Origin: an uncultured Bacteroidales bacterium | Lineage (GTDB): Bacteria; Bacteroidota; Bacteroidia; Bacteroidales; Paludibacteraceae | DNA length: 64,000 nt | NCBI GenBank assembly: GCA_946404495.1 | Contig: CAMJDT010000001.1 | Span: 1-64,000 of the forward strand | Reading direction: 5' to 3' | Shown here: piece by piece, positions 7,747 to 15,555 of the stretch | How positions within the stretch are numbered: position 1 is the stretch's first letter | How the letters are laid out: the number at the start of each line of letters is the position of its first letter | Made by a program: the position numbers and the translations under genes | The notes under the pieces: generated by a model | What the model was told of the DNA's origin: nothing | Databases searched by the model: none | Seen by the model: the letters and a program-made list of their open reading frames with translations, nothing else

Positions 7747-8385
7747 TTTTTCCTCTTTCCACATTTCTGCGGAGAAGAGTCCGAAGAGTTCGGCATCGAT
7801 GCGGTTGACGATGGAGCGGAAATCCTCGGGGCGGTTTTCGAAGTCCAGTTCGTCGGACTCCACAACGAGCACACGACCTGGGTAGTTCTTAAAGATAAAC
7901 TCCTCATACCGCTCGTTGAGATCACGCAGGTAATCGAGCTGCATCGACTGCTCGTACTCGCGTCCGCGTTTCTGGATCTGGGCAATGAGCGAAGGTACCG
8001 ACTTGCGCAGATAGATCATCAGGTCGGGATAGCGTAGCATACGCTCCATATTATGGAAGAGCTCCATATAGGTCTCGTAGTCACGATCGGATAGGTCACC
8101 ACGCAGGTAATTATTGGTCACAAACACATGAACGCCCTCATAGATACTGCGATCCTGAACAATGGTGTGGTCAGCCTGCATGACGGCCAGCATATCCTTA
8201 AAGCGTTCCTTGAGAAAATAGGTCTCGAGGCAGAAACTCCAACGGGCGATATCGTCGTAGTAATCCTTAAGATAAGGATTAAAGCCGACACTCTCGAAGC
8301 GCGGTTCCCAACCGTAATAGCGCGCCAGCATCTTCGTCAGAGTGGTTTTACCTGCACCGATATTTCCTGCGATAGCGATGTACAT
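7735..8385 (-). CDS. Deoxynucleoside kinase (paralogue 2)
   Basis: A 216-residue dCK/dGK-family kinase, first gene of the dNK-dNK-xerC-hpf operon. P-loop GNIGAGKTT at 7-15, DRS motif in QDRSIYEG, and lid QKRGREYE. The open frame extends 116 codons further upstream, but that part overlaps the promoter and the divergent gene. ATG 8385 aligns with the start of the paralogue, so I use it. The two paralogues probably divide purine and pyrimidine deoxynucleosides, as adjacent dGK/dCK pairs do in other bacteria; that division is inference. Confidence 0.9.
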   Translation of the reverse strand: MYIAIAGNIGAGKTTLTKMLARYYGWEPRFESVGFNPYLKDYYDDIARWSFCLETYFLKERFKDMLAVMQADHTIVQDRSIYEGVHVFVTNNYLRGDLSDRDYETYMELFHNMERMLRYPDLMIYLRKSVPSLIAQIQKRGREYEQSMQLDYLRDLNERYEEFIFKNYPGRVLVVESDELDFENRPEDFRSIVNRIDAELFGLFSAEMWKEEKDKL

Positions 8386-8411
8386 TGCGTATCTTTTTCG
8401 TAATTTGCGTG

Positions 8412-8443
8412 CAAAGGTACAAAAAAAAAATGACATACGCAAA
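8412..8443 (-). promoter_or_regulatory. Promoter of the dNK-xerC-hpf operon
   Basis: Minus strand: TTTG (8443-8440), a 20-bp spacer with GTATGTC and ten T residues, then TACCTTTG (8419-8412). It stands back to back with the divergent promoter at 8449-8480, the two -33 boxes being 5 bp apart. Confidence 0.87.
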
Positions 8444-8448
8444 ATAAA

Positions 8449-8480
8449 TTTGCATATATCGAAAAAAAAATGTAATTTTG
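8449..8480 (+). promoter_or_regulatory. Promoter of the DUF1963 gene
   Basis: TTTG (8449-8452), a 20-bp spacer with ATATATC and an A-tract, then TAATTTTG (8473-8480). The start codon is at 8512. Confidence 0.87.
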
Positions 8481-8511
8481 CAGCGTTTTTATCACTTAAC
8501 AGAAAGAAACG

Positions 8512-9072
8512 ATGACTACAGAACAAGATGAGATGTTGCGTTTTCCGATAGGAAGCGACCATTTTTGGGGATTTGCCGACCTGCCGGAGGGAACGGAGTA
8601 TCCGTACAACGGCGAAGATAACCCGATGACGCTGATTTGCCAGTTTCGGTTGGACGAGGGCTTGGTGTCGGTGTTTGCCGACCTGGAGTACTTCTTCGGT
8701 GACCTGGATGCCGACGGCGGACATATCGGACAATGGGACGAGCAGCTGTATAAGGTGATCTACTCGCCCTCATGCACCGACCTGCATCAGCACAAGATCT
8801 TCAATGCCGACGGTTCGTACGGTGTTCCCCACCCCGTTGCGCCGGATCAGATGCCGAAAGATAATGAGTCGAAGATATTAGGTACGTTCAGCTGTTTCGA
8901 GGACGAAGTCACGCAAGACTACCCGGATTACCGGGCGCTGGTGCAACTGGATGAGGACGACCAAATAGACCTTCGTTTCTACGACTGCGGTTGTCTCTAT
9001 TTCCTCATACGGCCGGAAGATCTGGAGAAACGCGATTTCTCAAAGGTAGTTTGCGCCTTGTATTCCTATTAG
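8512..9072 (+). CDS. DUF1963 (YwqG-like) protein
   Basis: A 186-residue cytoplasmic protein rich in Asp, Glu and aromatics, with no signal peptide or membrane segment. Segments such as LICQFRLDEG, the ILGTFSCFEDEV turn and QIDLRFYDCGCLYFLI match DUF1963/YwqG proteins, whose biochemical role is not established. It has its own promoter, and its 3' end overlaps the convergent ispD gene by 4 bp. No function should be inferred from neighbours. Confidence 0.75.
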   Translation: MTTEQDEMLRFPIGSDHFWGFADLPEGTEYPYNGEDNPMTLICQFRLDEGLVSVFADLEYFFGDLDADGGHIGQWDEQLYKVIYSPSCTDLHQHKIFNADGSYGVPHPVAPDQMPKDNESKILGTFSCFEDEVTQDYPDYRALVQLDEDDQIDLRFYDCGCLYFLIRPEDLEKRDFSKVVCALYSY

Positions 9073-9737
9073 AAATCCGAAGCAAAGGTGAGTTTGCGAT
9101 TCTGCTCCTCGCCCGCTACGATACGGATAGCGACATCGGGTCGGTACTGACGCAGTACACCGATGTCATCCGTGGCTGTGTGCACCTCATCGGCGATGAA
9201 GCGCTCATAGGCCTCACGAATGACTACGAGCCGGAAACCCTGCGGGGTCTGTGCCCGAAGATAATCCGTACGGGGCGGGATGTCGAGCAACTGTCCATCG
9301 CTGACGCGATACAGTGTATCCGTCACCGGCACGGCTACCGTAACGGCTTCGCAGGTCGCCAAAGCCTGACACACATCCGTCAGGATGCGTTCCGACACAA
9401 ACGGCCGCGCACAGTCGTGCAAGAGGATATTGGTATCGGGTGCGGCATCCTTAAAATGGCTGATAGCCTTCCACGATGATTCCCAACGCTGCTCACCGCC
9501 TTCAAGCACGGCACGCACTTTCTGCCAACCGTTCGAAAGGACCAATTGATAGACCGTAGAGAGGTAATTGGGATGCGAGACGAGGTAGATATCGTCGATT
9601 GCTTCTACCGACTCAAAGGTCTCCACACAGGTCTCCAACACGGTGCGACCGTTCTCCAGCATGCGAAACTGCTTCGGCACGCCTCCTCCGGCCCGTTGAC
9701 CGAGACCGGCAGCTAATATGACTGCTATATTTCTCAT
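9069..9737 (-). CDS. ispD: IspD-family cytidylyltransferase
   Basis: A 222-residue nucleotidyltransferase. It has the CTP-binding N-terminus AAGLGQRAGGGVPKQF, the HDCARPFVS motif, and a TDDIGVLRQ motif followed by GEEQNRKLTFASDF at the C-terminus. This pattern is shared by IspD (2-C-methyl-D-erythritol 4-phosphate cytidylyltransferase, non-mevalonate isoprenoid pathway) and the related ribitol-phosphate enzyme TarI. The start overlaps the stop of the glycosyltransferase gene (ATGA). The adjacent glycosyltransferase leaves a polyol-phosphate role possible, but IspD is the simpler reading. Confidence 0.75.
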   Translation of the reverse strand: MRNIAVILAAGLGQRAGGGVPKQFRMLENGRTVLETCVETFESVEAIDDIYLVSHPNYLSTVYQLVLSNGWQKVRAVLEGGEQRWESSWKAISHFKDAAPDTNILLHDCARPFVSERILTDVCQALATCEAVTVAVPVTDTLYRVSDGQLLDIPPRTDYLRAQTPQGFRLVVIREAYERFIADEVHTATDDIGVLRQYRPDVAIRIVAGEEQNRKLTFASDF

Positions 9738-10723
9738 TTGTAAAACGTTTCAGTAAAAGCATCCTGATTATCTTTTCGTAGCACCCAACGACGCCAGGCA
9801 GCGGCAATGAATCCGGTGCCGTATCCGATGAGCTGCACAAACGCCGCGCCGACGGAGATCAAGCCGATCTTAATCGAACGATTCACAATCGAAGAGTCAA
9901 TAAAGATAATCAGTGCATAGAGCATCAGCACCGCCCAGAACCAAGGCCAAGCGAATCCGCCGAGAAAGAGCATCACGACACCGATGGTAAACAATGCAGG
10001 CAAGAGATGTACGATCTTCAGCGTACCCGGATGCAAGATAGTAAGGTTCACGCGCGCAATGCCCGAGTTATGCACCTGACGGAAGAACTTACGGAAGTCG
10101 GTACGGCGCTTGTGATACACCCACGCATCGGGAATCAGCGCAGTCTTGTAGCCGGCCTCGACGATACGATAACTGAAATCAATGTCTTCGCCAAAACGCA
10201 TGGCTCGAAAACCGCCCAAGGCTTCATAGACCTCGCGACGTATACCCATATTAAAGGAGCGCGGGAAGAATTTGTCTAATTTCTGCTTTCCGCCACGGAT
10301 GCCTCCGGTAGTAAAGAACGAAGTCATGCCGTAGTTGATGGCTTTCTGCACATCCGTGAACGACTCATGAGCCCGGTCGGGGCCGCCGAAAGCGTCCACC
10401 TGATGTTCCTTCAGGAAAGTCTCAAGTGCTGCAAAATATCCTTCCGGCACGATGATGTCGGAGTCCAAGACAATCAACCACTCTCCCGTAGCCCGCTCGG
10501 CGCCGTAGTTGCGCGACTGCCCGGGACCCGAGTTGGGTTTGTAAAAATAGCGAATCGACAACTGCTCTGCAAAAGCTTTGGCTTCCGCTTCGCAGCTCAC
10601 CGACGAACCGTCCTCCACGAGGATTACTTCGAAATCCTTGTAATACTGACGAGCCAGGCTCTCCAGCAACTCCCGCACCTCATCGGGGCGGTTATACACA
10701 GGTATGATTAAGGAATATTTCAT
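9734..10723 (-). CDS. Membrane-anchored family 2 glycosyltransferase
   Basis: A 329-residue GT2 enzyme transferring a sugar from a nucleotide donor, probably on the cytoplasmic face of the inner membrane. The GT-A fold begins SLIIPVYNRPDEV, with the acidic motif LDSDI and the acceptor-side GEDIDFSYRI. Two or three hydrophobic segments follow residue 230. The longer frame starts inside thiL, and ATG 10723 begins the GT2 domain exactly, 10 bp after the thiL stop. Substrate and pathway cannot be read from the sequence. It lies in the thiL-GT2-ispD operon. Confidence 0.85.
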   Translation of the reverse strand: MKYSLIIPVYNRPDEVRELLESLARQYYKDFEVILVEDGSSVSCEAEAKAFAEQLSIRYFYKPNSGPGQSRNYGAERATGEWLIVLDSDIIVPEGYFAALETFLKEHQVDAFGGPDRAHESFTDVQKAINYGMTSFFTTGGIRGGKQKLDKFFPRSFNMGIRREVYEALGGFRAMRFGEDIDFSYRIVEAGYKTALIPDAWVYHKRRTDFRKFFRQVHNSGIARVNLTILHPGTLKIVHLLPALFTIGVVMLFLGGFAWPWFWAVLMLYALIIFIDSSIVNRSIKIGLISVGAAFVQLIGYGTGFIAAAWRRWVLRKDNQDAFTETFYK

Positions 10724-10733
10724 CACGGAGCCA

Positions 10734-11792
10734 TCAACTGTTAAACGCGTTCCACCCTTGAGCACGGAGCGGCAGTTCTTCGCCGTTGCGACCGATAAGG
10801 ATCGTGCCGTACTCGGCCTTGGTAATATGTCCTACGAGATAGACATCGTCCAGCGGCACAAGTTTCTCATAGTCCTCCAGATCACAGGTAAACAGCAGTT
10901 CATAGTCCTCACCGCCGTTGAGGGCACAGGTGACGATATTGAGGTTCATCTCCTCCGCCAACGCTGCTGCTTCGTAGTCAATCGGCAGTTTGTCTTCATA
11001 GAGCGCACAGCCCACGTTGGACTGCGTGCAGATATGCATCAGTTCGGACGAGAGGCCGTCGGATATATCCATCATCGCTGTGGGATGAATGCCGGCCTTA
11101 CGCAGCGCCTCGATGATATCACGCCGTGCTTCGGGTTTGAGTTGACGCTCCAAGAGGTACTCCCTTCCCTCGAAGGCCTTGATTTCACTACCGTTCTGCA
11201 TCTTTCCCTGCATGGCAATCCGCTCGCGCTCGAGCAACTGCAAACCCATATAAGCCGTACCCAGATTACCCGTCACGCAGATGAGATCATTCACCTTGGC
11301 TCCGTTGCGGCGCACGATATCCTGTTCTGAGGCCGTGCCCAGACAGGTAATGGCTATCGTCAGACCGTTCATCGAGGCGCAGGTGTCACCGCCGACCAGG
11401 TCTACACCGTATTTCTCACACGCCAATCGAATACCGCTGTACAGTTCGTCCAGGTCCTCCACCGAGAATCGTGACGAGATACCCAAACCGACCGTGATCT
11501 GCGTCGGCGTTCCGTTCATAGCGTAGATATCCGAGAAATTGACCACGCAAGCTTTATAGCCCAGATGCTTGAGAGGGACATATTCGAGATTGAAATGCAC
11601 GCCCTCCAATAGTAGGTCGGTCGTCACCAAGGTGCGCTGATCACCCTTGTCGGAAACTGCATGATAATTCAGCACGGCTGCATCATCTCCCACGCCCACC
11701 ACAGTAGACGCCTGTTTCATCTTCATACCCTCTGTCAGTCGCTTGATAAGCCCAAACTCCCCGAGGGTCTTAATTTCAGTACGGTTATTCAT
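10734..11792 (-). CDS. thiL: Thiamine-monophosphate kinase
   Basis: A 352-residue ThiL of the AIRS/PurM superfamily, which phosphorylates thiamine monophosphate to the active cofactor TPP. Typical features are GVGDDAAV (Mg-ATP site, residues 33-40), TTDLLLEGVHF, the glycine-rich VGGDT, and GGEDYELLFT near the C-terminus. It is somewhat longer than the usual 320-330 residues because of an insert around ERERIAMQGKMQNGSE. It is the first gene of its operon, from a promoter at 11812-11843. No TPP riboswitch is visible upstream. Confidence 0.93.
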   Translation of the reverse strand: MNNRTEIKTLGEFGLIKRLTEGMKMKQASTVVGVGDDAAVLNYHAVSDKGDQRTLVTTDLLLEGVHFNLEYVPLKHLGYKACVVNFSDIYAMNGTPTQITVGLGISSRFSVEDLDELYSGIRLACEKYGVDLVGGDTCASMNGLTIAITCLGTASEQDIVRRNGAKVNDLICVTGNLGTAYMGLQLLERERIAMQGKMQNGSEIKAFEGREYLLERQLKPEARRDIIEALRKAGIHPTAMMDISDGLSSELMHICTQSNVGCALYEDKLPIDYEAAALAEEMNLNIVTCALNGGEDYELLFTCDLEDYEKLVPLDDVYLVGHITKAEYGTILIGRNGEELPLRAQGWNAFNS

Positions 11793-11811
11793 CTTTTATC
11801 CAATTTGGGTG

Positions 11812-11843
11812 CAAAGATACACTTTTTTTATGATATATGCAAA
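11812..11843 (-). promoter_or_regulatory. Promoter of the thiL operon
   Basis: Minus strand: TTTG (11843-11840), a 20-bp spacer with ATATATC and an A-tract, then TATCTTTG (11819-11812). The start codon at 11792 follows closely, so the leader is short and leaves no room for a riboswitch. Confidence 0.87.
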
Positions 11844-11900
11844 CTTTTTCGTACTTTTGTCAGAACTGCATATCATTTTTTGCAAAATTATGCTAAAATA

Positions 11901-11932
11901 TTTGTGTATATCAAAAAAATGTTGTAATTTTG
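11901..11932 (+). promoter_or_regulatory. Promoter of metK
   Basis: TTTG (11901-11904), a 20-bp spacer with GTATATC and an A-tract, then TAATTTTG (11925-11932). It leaves an untranslated leader of roughly 80 nt that holds the riboswitch. Confidence 0.87.
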
Positions 11933-11967
11933 CAGGCTTTTTGCGATTAGTAACAGATACATAATAA

Positions 11968-12022
11968 CCAGGGGGAGAGATTTGACTGCTTGCAACCCCC
12001 ATTAAAAAGAAATGCTAAAATG
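11968..12022 (+). promoter_or_regulatory. SAM-II-like riboswitch ending at the metK start codon
   Basis: A P1 hairpin GGGGG/CCCCC (11971-11975 with 11996-12000) encloses a loop with GATTTGACTGCTTGCAA. An A-rich linker and GCTAAA (12014-12019) follow. The SAM-II aptamer has the same order: P1 whose loop carries GAUUU...UUGCA, then AAAUG..GCUAAA forming the pseudoknot. Here GCTAAA touches the ATG of metK, so SAM binding should directly mask translation initiation. The fit to metK (SAM synthetase) gives end-product feedback. Pseudoknot pairing was not computed. Confidence 0.75.
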
Positions 12023-13279
12023 AAGTATTTATTCACTTCCGAGTCGGTGTCTGAAGGACACCCCGACAAAGTAGCCGATCAGATTTCGGATGCTATCTTA
12101 GATAATTTTCTTGCGCAAGACCCGCGTTCACACGTAGCTTGCGAGACCTTGGTAACTACCGGTCAGGTCATCGTAGCCGGCGAGGTGCAGACCCGCCATT
12201 ATGTAGACGTGCCGACCGTGGCACGCGACACGATTCGCAAGATCGGTTACAACCAATCCGCCTATCAGTTTGATGCCGACAGTTGCGGCATCCTGACCGC
12301 ACTCCATGAACAATCGGCCGATATTGACCGCGGCGTCAGCCGTGGCAGCCGTCTCAGTCAAGGAGCCGGAGACCAGGGTATGATGTTCGGCTACGCCACC
12401 GACGAGACCGACAACTACATGCCGCTCACCCTCGACCTCGCGCACACCTTGGTATATACGTTGGCACGTATACGCAAGGCCGGCGAGCAGATGACCTATC
12501 TCCGTCCGGATGCCAAGTCGCAAGTTACATTAGAGTACAACGACAAAAACGAGCCGCTGCGCCTGCATACCATCGTCGTCTCTACGCAACACGACCCCGA
12601 CGTGTCGCAGGCACAGATCGAAAAGGATATCCGCGAGATACTGCTGCCGGAGGTAGCGCGCCGCGACCCGCGTTATGCACACCTCTTAGGTACGGACGGT
12701 CAGCAGGCTACGTTCCGACTCTTGGTCAATCCTACCGGACAATTTGTCATCGGCGGACCGCACGGAGACACCGGTCTGACAGGACGTAAGATCATCGTAG
12801 ATACCTACGGCGGACGCGGTGCGCACGGCGGCGGAGCCTTCTCGGGAAAGGACCCCTCCAAGGTAGACCGCTCGGCAGCCTATATGGCGCGCTATATTGC
12901 CAAAAACATGGTTGCTGCCGGCGTGGCCAAAGAGATGCTTGTGCAGGTAAGTTACGCCATCGGCGTAGCCAAACCCGTCAGCCTGTGTGTCAATACCTTC
13001 GGCACCGGCATCCTACCCGATGAGAAGATTGCCCGCCTCATCAACCGCCTCTTTGACCTCCGACCGGGAGCTATTGAGCGCGACCTCAAGCTGCGCCAAC
13101 CTATCTACGAAGAGACCGCCTCCTACGGCCATTTCGGACGTGCGCCGAAGATTGTTACCAAGACCTTCCAAGCCGAGAACGGACAGACGATCCGCCGCGA
13201 GGTAGAACTCTTTACCTGGGAAAAACTCGACCGCGTGGATCAGATCAAACGATGGCTAAACGAAAAGTACAACTTATAA
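12020..13279 (+). CDS. metK: S-adenosylmethionine synthetase
   Basis: A 419-residue cytoplasmic MetK making SAM from methionine and ATP. The methionine-binding N-terminus [19 protein letters not shown], the [12 protein letters not shown] hexapeptide region, and the C-terminal [25 protein letters not shown] are all present. It is longer than the roughly 385-residue enterobacterial enzyme, as in other Bacteroidetes. An ATG at 11990 is in frame, but it lies within the riboswitch hairpin; ATG 12020 begins at the family N-terminus and directly follows the aptamer. lspA follows after 16 bp. Confidence 0.96.
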   Translation: MKYLFTSESVSEGHPDKVADQISDAILDNFLAQDPRSHVACETLVTTGQVIVAGEVQTRHYVDVPTVARDTIRKIGYNQSAYQFDADSCGILTALHEQSADIDRGVSRGSRLSQGAGDQGMMFGYATDETDNYMPLTLDLAHTLVYTLARIRKAGEQMTYLRPDAKSQVTLEYNDKNEPLRLHTIVVSTQHDPDVSQAQIEKDIREILLPEVARRDPRYAHLLGTDGQQATFRLLVNPTGQFVIGGPHGDTGLTGRKIIVDTYGGRGAHGGGAFSGKDPSKVDRSAAYMARYIAKNMVAAGVAKEMLVQVSYAIGVAKPVSLCVNTFGTGILPDEKIARLINRLFDLRPGAIERDLKLRQPIYEETASYGHFGRAPKIVTKTFQAENGQTIRREVELFTWEKLDRVDQIKRWLNEKYNL

Positions 13280-13295
13280 GCAGACCGTTTTTCAG

Positions 13296-13883
13296 ATGAC
13301 TCTACGCGACAAACGACTGACAGGATTAGGTCTCATGATCATTTTGGCGGTGATGATAGATCAAGCCGTCAAACTCTATATCCGCACTCACTTCACGGAG
13401 GGCGAGATGCACGAGGTATTGCCCTTCTTCTTTCTCACCTTCATTGAGAACAATGGCATGGCTTTTGGTTTGGGACCTAACTGGAAGTGGTTTGACAAGA
13501 TATTCCTCACGCTCATCCGTATCCTTGTATCCGGCGGATTGGGATGGTACATATGGCGCATCGTGGAGGATGCCAAAGTAAAGACCTCCTATCTGGTAAC
13601 CTTGGGATTCGTGATGGCCGGCGCCATCGGCAATATCATCGACTGCGTCTTCTACGGCAAACTCTTCGGCTACGAGACCTGGTTCTACGGCCGCGTAGTG
13701 GATATGCTCTATTTCCCGCTGTGGACGTGGCCGGATTGGCTGCCGTGGATAGGCGGAAACGTATTCTTCGGTCCTGTCTTCAATATCGCGGATAGTTATA
13801 TCACCTGCAGTGTGATTGCGCTGCTCATCTTCTTCCAAAAAGAGATGGACGAGTCGATTAAGAAGTTGAAAAGTGAAAGGTGA
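13296..13883 (+). CDS. lspA: Lipoprotein signal peptidase II
   Basis: A 195-residue inner-membrane aspartic protease that removes signal peptides from prolipoproteins. Four hydrophobic segments are visible. The two catalytic Asp motifs are GNIID (about residue 113) and FNIADSYI (about 166), and the upstream NNGMAFGL motif is typical. It is about 30 residues longer than the E. coli enzyme because of an insert (YGKLFGYETWFYGR...WPDWLPWIGG), as is common in Bacteroidetes. Its last codons lie in a GTGAAAG heptamer repeat that also contains the GTG start of the next gene (4-bp overlap). Confidence 0.95.
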   Translation: MTLRDKRLTGLGLMIILAVMIDQAVKLYIRTHFTEGEMHEVLPFFFLTFIENNGMAFGLGPNWKWFDKIFLTLIRILVSGGLGWYIWRIVEDAKVKTSYLVTLGFVMAGAIGNIIDCVFYGKLFGYETWFYGRVVDMLYFPLWTWPDWLPWIGGNVFFGPVFNIADSYITCSVIALLIFFQKEMDESIKKLKSER

Positions 13884-13893
13884 AAGGTGATCG
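13873..13893. repeat. GTGAAAG heptamer repeat at the lspA/DUF4296 junction
   Basis: Units at 13873, 13880 and 13887 (GTGAAAG, GTGAAAG, GTGATCG). The second unit supplies both the lspA stop codon and the GTG start of the lipoprotein gene. Confidence 0.8.
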
Positions 13894-14365
13894 GATACAT
13901 ACGATAGTACTAATCGGGCTCGTGCTGTTAGCGGGTTGCAGGCCGAAGGAAGTGCCGTCTCCCAAAGAGATGGAGCTGATTCTTTACGACCTGCACTACA
14001 CGGACGGTGTGCTCAACGAGGCCGGTCTGCTCTACGGTCACGAGGACGACATGAAGGCATACTACGCCGCCGCTTTGGCCAAACACGGTCTGACACAAGC
14101 GCAGTTTGATTCGGCACTGGTTTGGTACACCAATCACTCCGTGCAGTTTGAAAAAATCTACCCGAAGGTACAGGCTCGCCTGGAGCGAAGGCTCGAGTTT
14201 GTAAGAGAGATCGAGGAGGGTGTCAAGCACGACAAGAAACATACGCGTCAACTCACCCCCGAACAACTCTCGCACGAACTCATTTACGGGCTGCCCCACA
14301 ACTGGCCCGAAACGCGACAGAGGTTCCGAATCAACCCTATTTTGCTACTTGAAAAGAAAAAATAA
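13880..14365 (+). CDS. DUF4296 lipoprotein
   Basis: A 161-residue exported lipoprotein with signal peptide and lipobox LAGC. The mature part resembles DUF4296, a Bacteroidetes family often encoded after lspA and of unknown function: EVPSPKEMELILYDLHYTDG, a central helix with HGLTQAQFDSALVWY, and RLERRLEF. The start is GTG 13880, overlapping the lspA stop; no ATG is available in frame. It is presumably translated by coupling with lspA, whose product would process it. Confidence 0.82.
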   Translation: MKGDRIHTIVLIGLVLLAGCRPKEVPSPKEMELILYDLHYTDGVLNEAGLLYGHEDDMKAYYAAALAKHGLTQAQFDSALVWYTNHSVQFEKIYPKVQARLERRLEFVREIEEGVKHDKKHTRQLTPEQLSHELIYGLPHNWPETRQRFRINPILLLEKKK

Positions 14366-14405
14366 ACGATTTATTACAAAAAAATCGCATTTTTCTTTGA
14401 AAAAA

Positions 14406-14437
14406 TTTGGTCATATCAAAAAAAAACAGTACTTTTG
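14406..14437 (+). promoter_or_regulatory. Promoter of the rplM operon
   Basis: TTTG (14406-14409), a 20-bp spacer with TCATATC and nine A residues, then TACTTTTG (14430-14437). A structured leader of about 95 nt follows before the rplM start. Confidence 0.87.
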
Positions 14438-14460
14438 CAGGCTTTTTGAAAAATAATTAA

Positions 14461-14521
14461 CCCGCCACGCTGGGCAGTGGTTCCGAGAAGAGGAACGTAA
14501 ATGATGTCTGTCGGCTTGGCC
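14461..14521 (+). promoter_or_regulatory. L13-type ribosomal protein leader
   Basis: Between promoter and rplM two hairpins follow each other: CCAC/GTGG (14465-14480) and TTCC/GGAA (14481-14495). A GGCTTGGCC element comes near 14512-14521. The position and hairpin pattern match the autoregulatory L13 leader described in Bacteroidia, by which L13 would repress its own operon. The assignment rests on recollection of the motif, not on a covariance search. Confidence 0.55.
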
Positions 14522-14537
14522 AAATAACAACAAATAA

Positions 14538-14993
14538 ATGGATACATTATCTTACAAGACCGTATCGGCCAACAAGAAAACCGCTCACAAGGAGTGGGTT
14601 GTTGTCGATGCTGAAGGCCAAATTCTCGGCCGTATGTGCACGAAGGTAGCTAAGTTGCTTCGTGGCAAGTACAAACCCGATTTCACGCCCAACGTGGATT
14701 GCGGTGACAACGTAATTATCATCAATGCCGACAAGGTACAGCTCACCGGCAAGAAATGGACTGACCGCGTCTATGTACGCTACACCGGTTTCCCCGGAGG
14801 TCAACGCGAGTACACTCCCCAAGACCTGATGGAAAAAGGTGCAGACCGTCTCATCCGCAAAGTCGTTAAAGGTATGCTGCCCAAGAACCGTCTTGGTGCC
14901 CGCCTCTTTACCAACCTCTACGTCTTCGCCGGCGCAGAACATAACATGCAGGCTCAACAGCCCAAACTTATTGACATCAACACCCTTAAATAA
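14538..14993 (+). CDS. rplM: 50S ribosomal protein L13
   Basis: A 151-residue L13, an early-assembly protein of the large subunit. It contains the typical WVVVDAEGQILGRMCTKVAKLLRGK N-terminus and the PHNPIL-region equivalent KGMLPKNRLGARLF. It heads the rplM-rpsI-rpsB-tsf cluster, a conserved arrangement in Bacteroidetes, with its own promoter and a structured leader upstream. rpsI follows after 11 bp. Confidence 0.97.
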   Translation: MDTLSYKTVSANKKTAHKEWVVVDAEGQILGRMCTKVAKLLRGKYKPDFTPNVDCGDNVIIINADKVQLTGKKWTDRVYVRYTGFPGGQREYTPQDLMEKGADRLIRKVVKGMLPKNRLGARLFTNLYVFAGAEHNMQAQQPKLIDINTLK

Positions 14994-15004
14994 TCGTTAG
15001 AAGA

Positions 15005-15391
15005 ATGGAAACAATCAATGCATTAGGTCGTCGTAAAGCAGCCGTGGCTCGCATTTACGTAAATGAAGGCGCAGGACAAATCACGATTAACAATCGTCCG
15101 TTGGATGTGTACTTCCCCAGTTCGATTCTTCAATACATCGTTAAGCAACCTCTGGTAAAGCTGGGTGTTGAAGCCAAGTATGACATTAAGGTGAATCTGG
15201 ACGGTGGTGGCTACAAAGGTCAAGCCGAGGCACTGCGTCTGGCTATCGCTCGCGCGCTAGTCAAGATCAACCCCGAAGACAAGCCCGCCCTGAAGGCCGA
15301 AGGATTCATGACACGTGACGCCCGTGAGGTAGAGCGTAAGAAACCCGGTCAACCCAAGGCTCGTAAGCACTTCCAGTTCAGTAAGCGTTAA
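15005..15391 (+). CDS. rpsI: 30S ribosomal protein S9
   Basis: A 128-residue S9 with the characteristic N-terminus NALGRRKAAVARIYV and the conserved C-terminal tail ERKKPGQPKARKHFQFSKR, whose terminal Lys-Arg reaches the P-site tRNA. It is co-transcribed with rplM. A strong hairpin after the stop (15406-15441) may reduce readthrough into rpsB. Confidence 0.97.
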   Translation: METINALGRRKAAVARIYVNEGAGQITINNRPLDVYFPSSILQYIVKQPLVKLGVEAKYDIKVNLDGGGYKGQAEALRLAIARALVKINPEDKPALKAEGFMTRDAREVERKKPGQPKARKHFQFSKR

Positions 15392-15405
15392 ACGATACAA
15401 CTCTA

Positions 15406-15441
15406 AATCGTGTGGACTCCCCTGTGGATTGCCACACGATT
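15406..15441 (+). terminator. Hairpin between rpsI and rpsB
   Basis: A perfect 10-bp stem (15406-15415 with 15432-15441) follows rpsI and is trailed by GTCTTTGTTC. The T-run is broken, so it is probably an attenuator or RNA end-stabiliser. A second small hairpin, AATGCG/CGCATT, follows at 15459-15472 in the rpsB leader. Confidence 0.5.
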
Positions 15442-15555
15442 GTCTTTGTTCAATCAATAATGCGCACGCATTATGCGCGTAATAGAATAAGGTACGCGTC
15501 TTTTGTAACAGAGATCCAAGGAGATAATTATTAACAATTAATCATTCATTATTCA

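Noticed and set aside
8386..8733. 116-codon N-terminal extension of the second deoxynucleoside kinase
   Set aside because: It would overlap the promoter pair and the divergent gene; the family N-terminus begins at 8385.
11793..11860. TPP riboswitch upstream of thiL
   Set aside because: The distance from promoter to start is about 20 bp, far too short, and no THI-box sequence is present.
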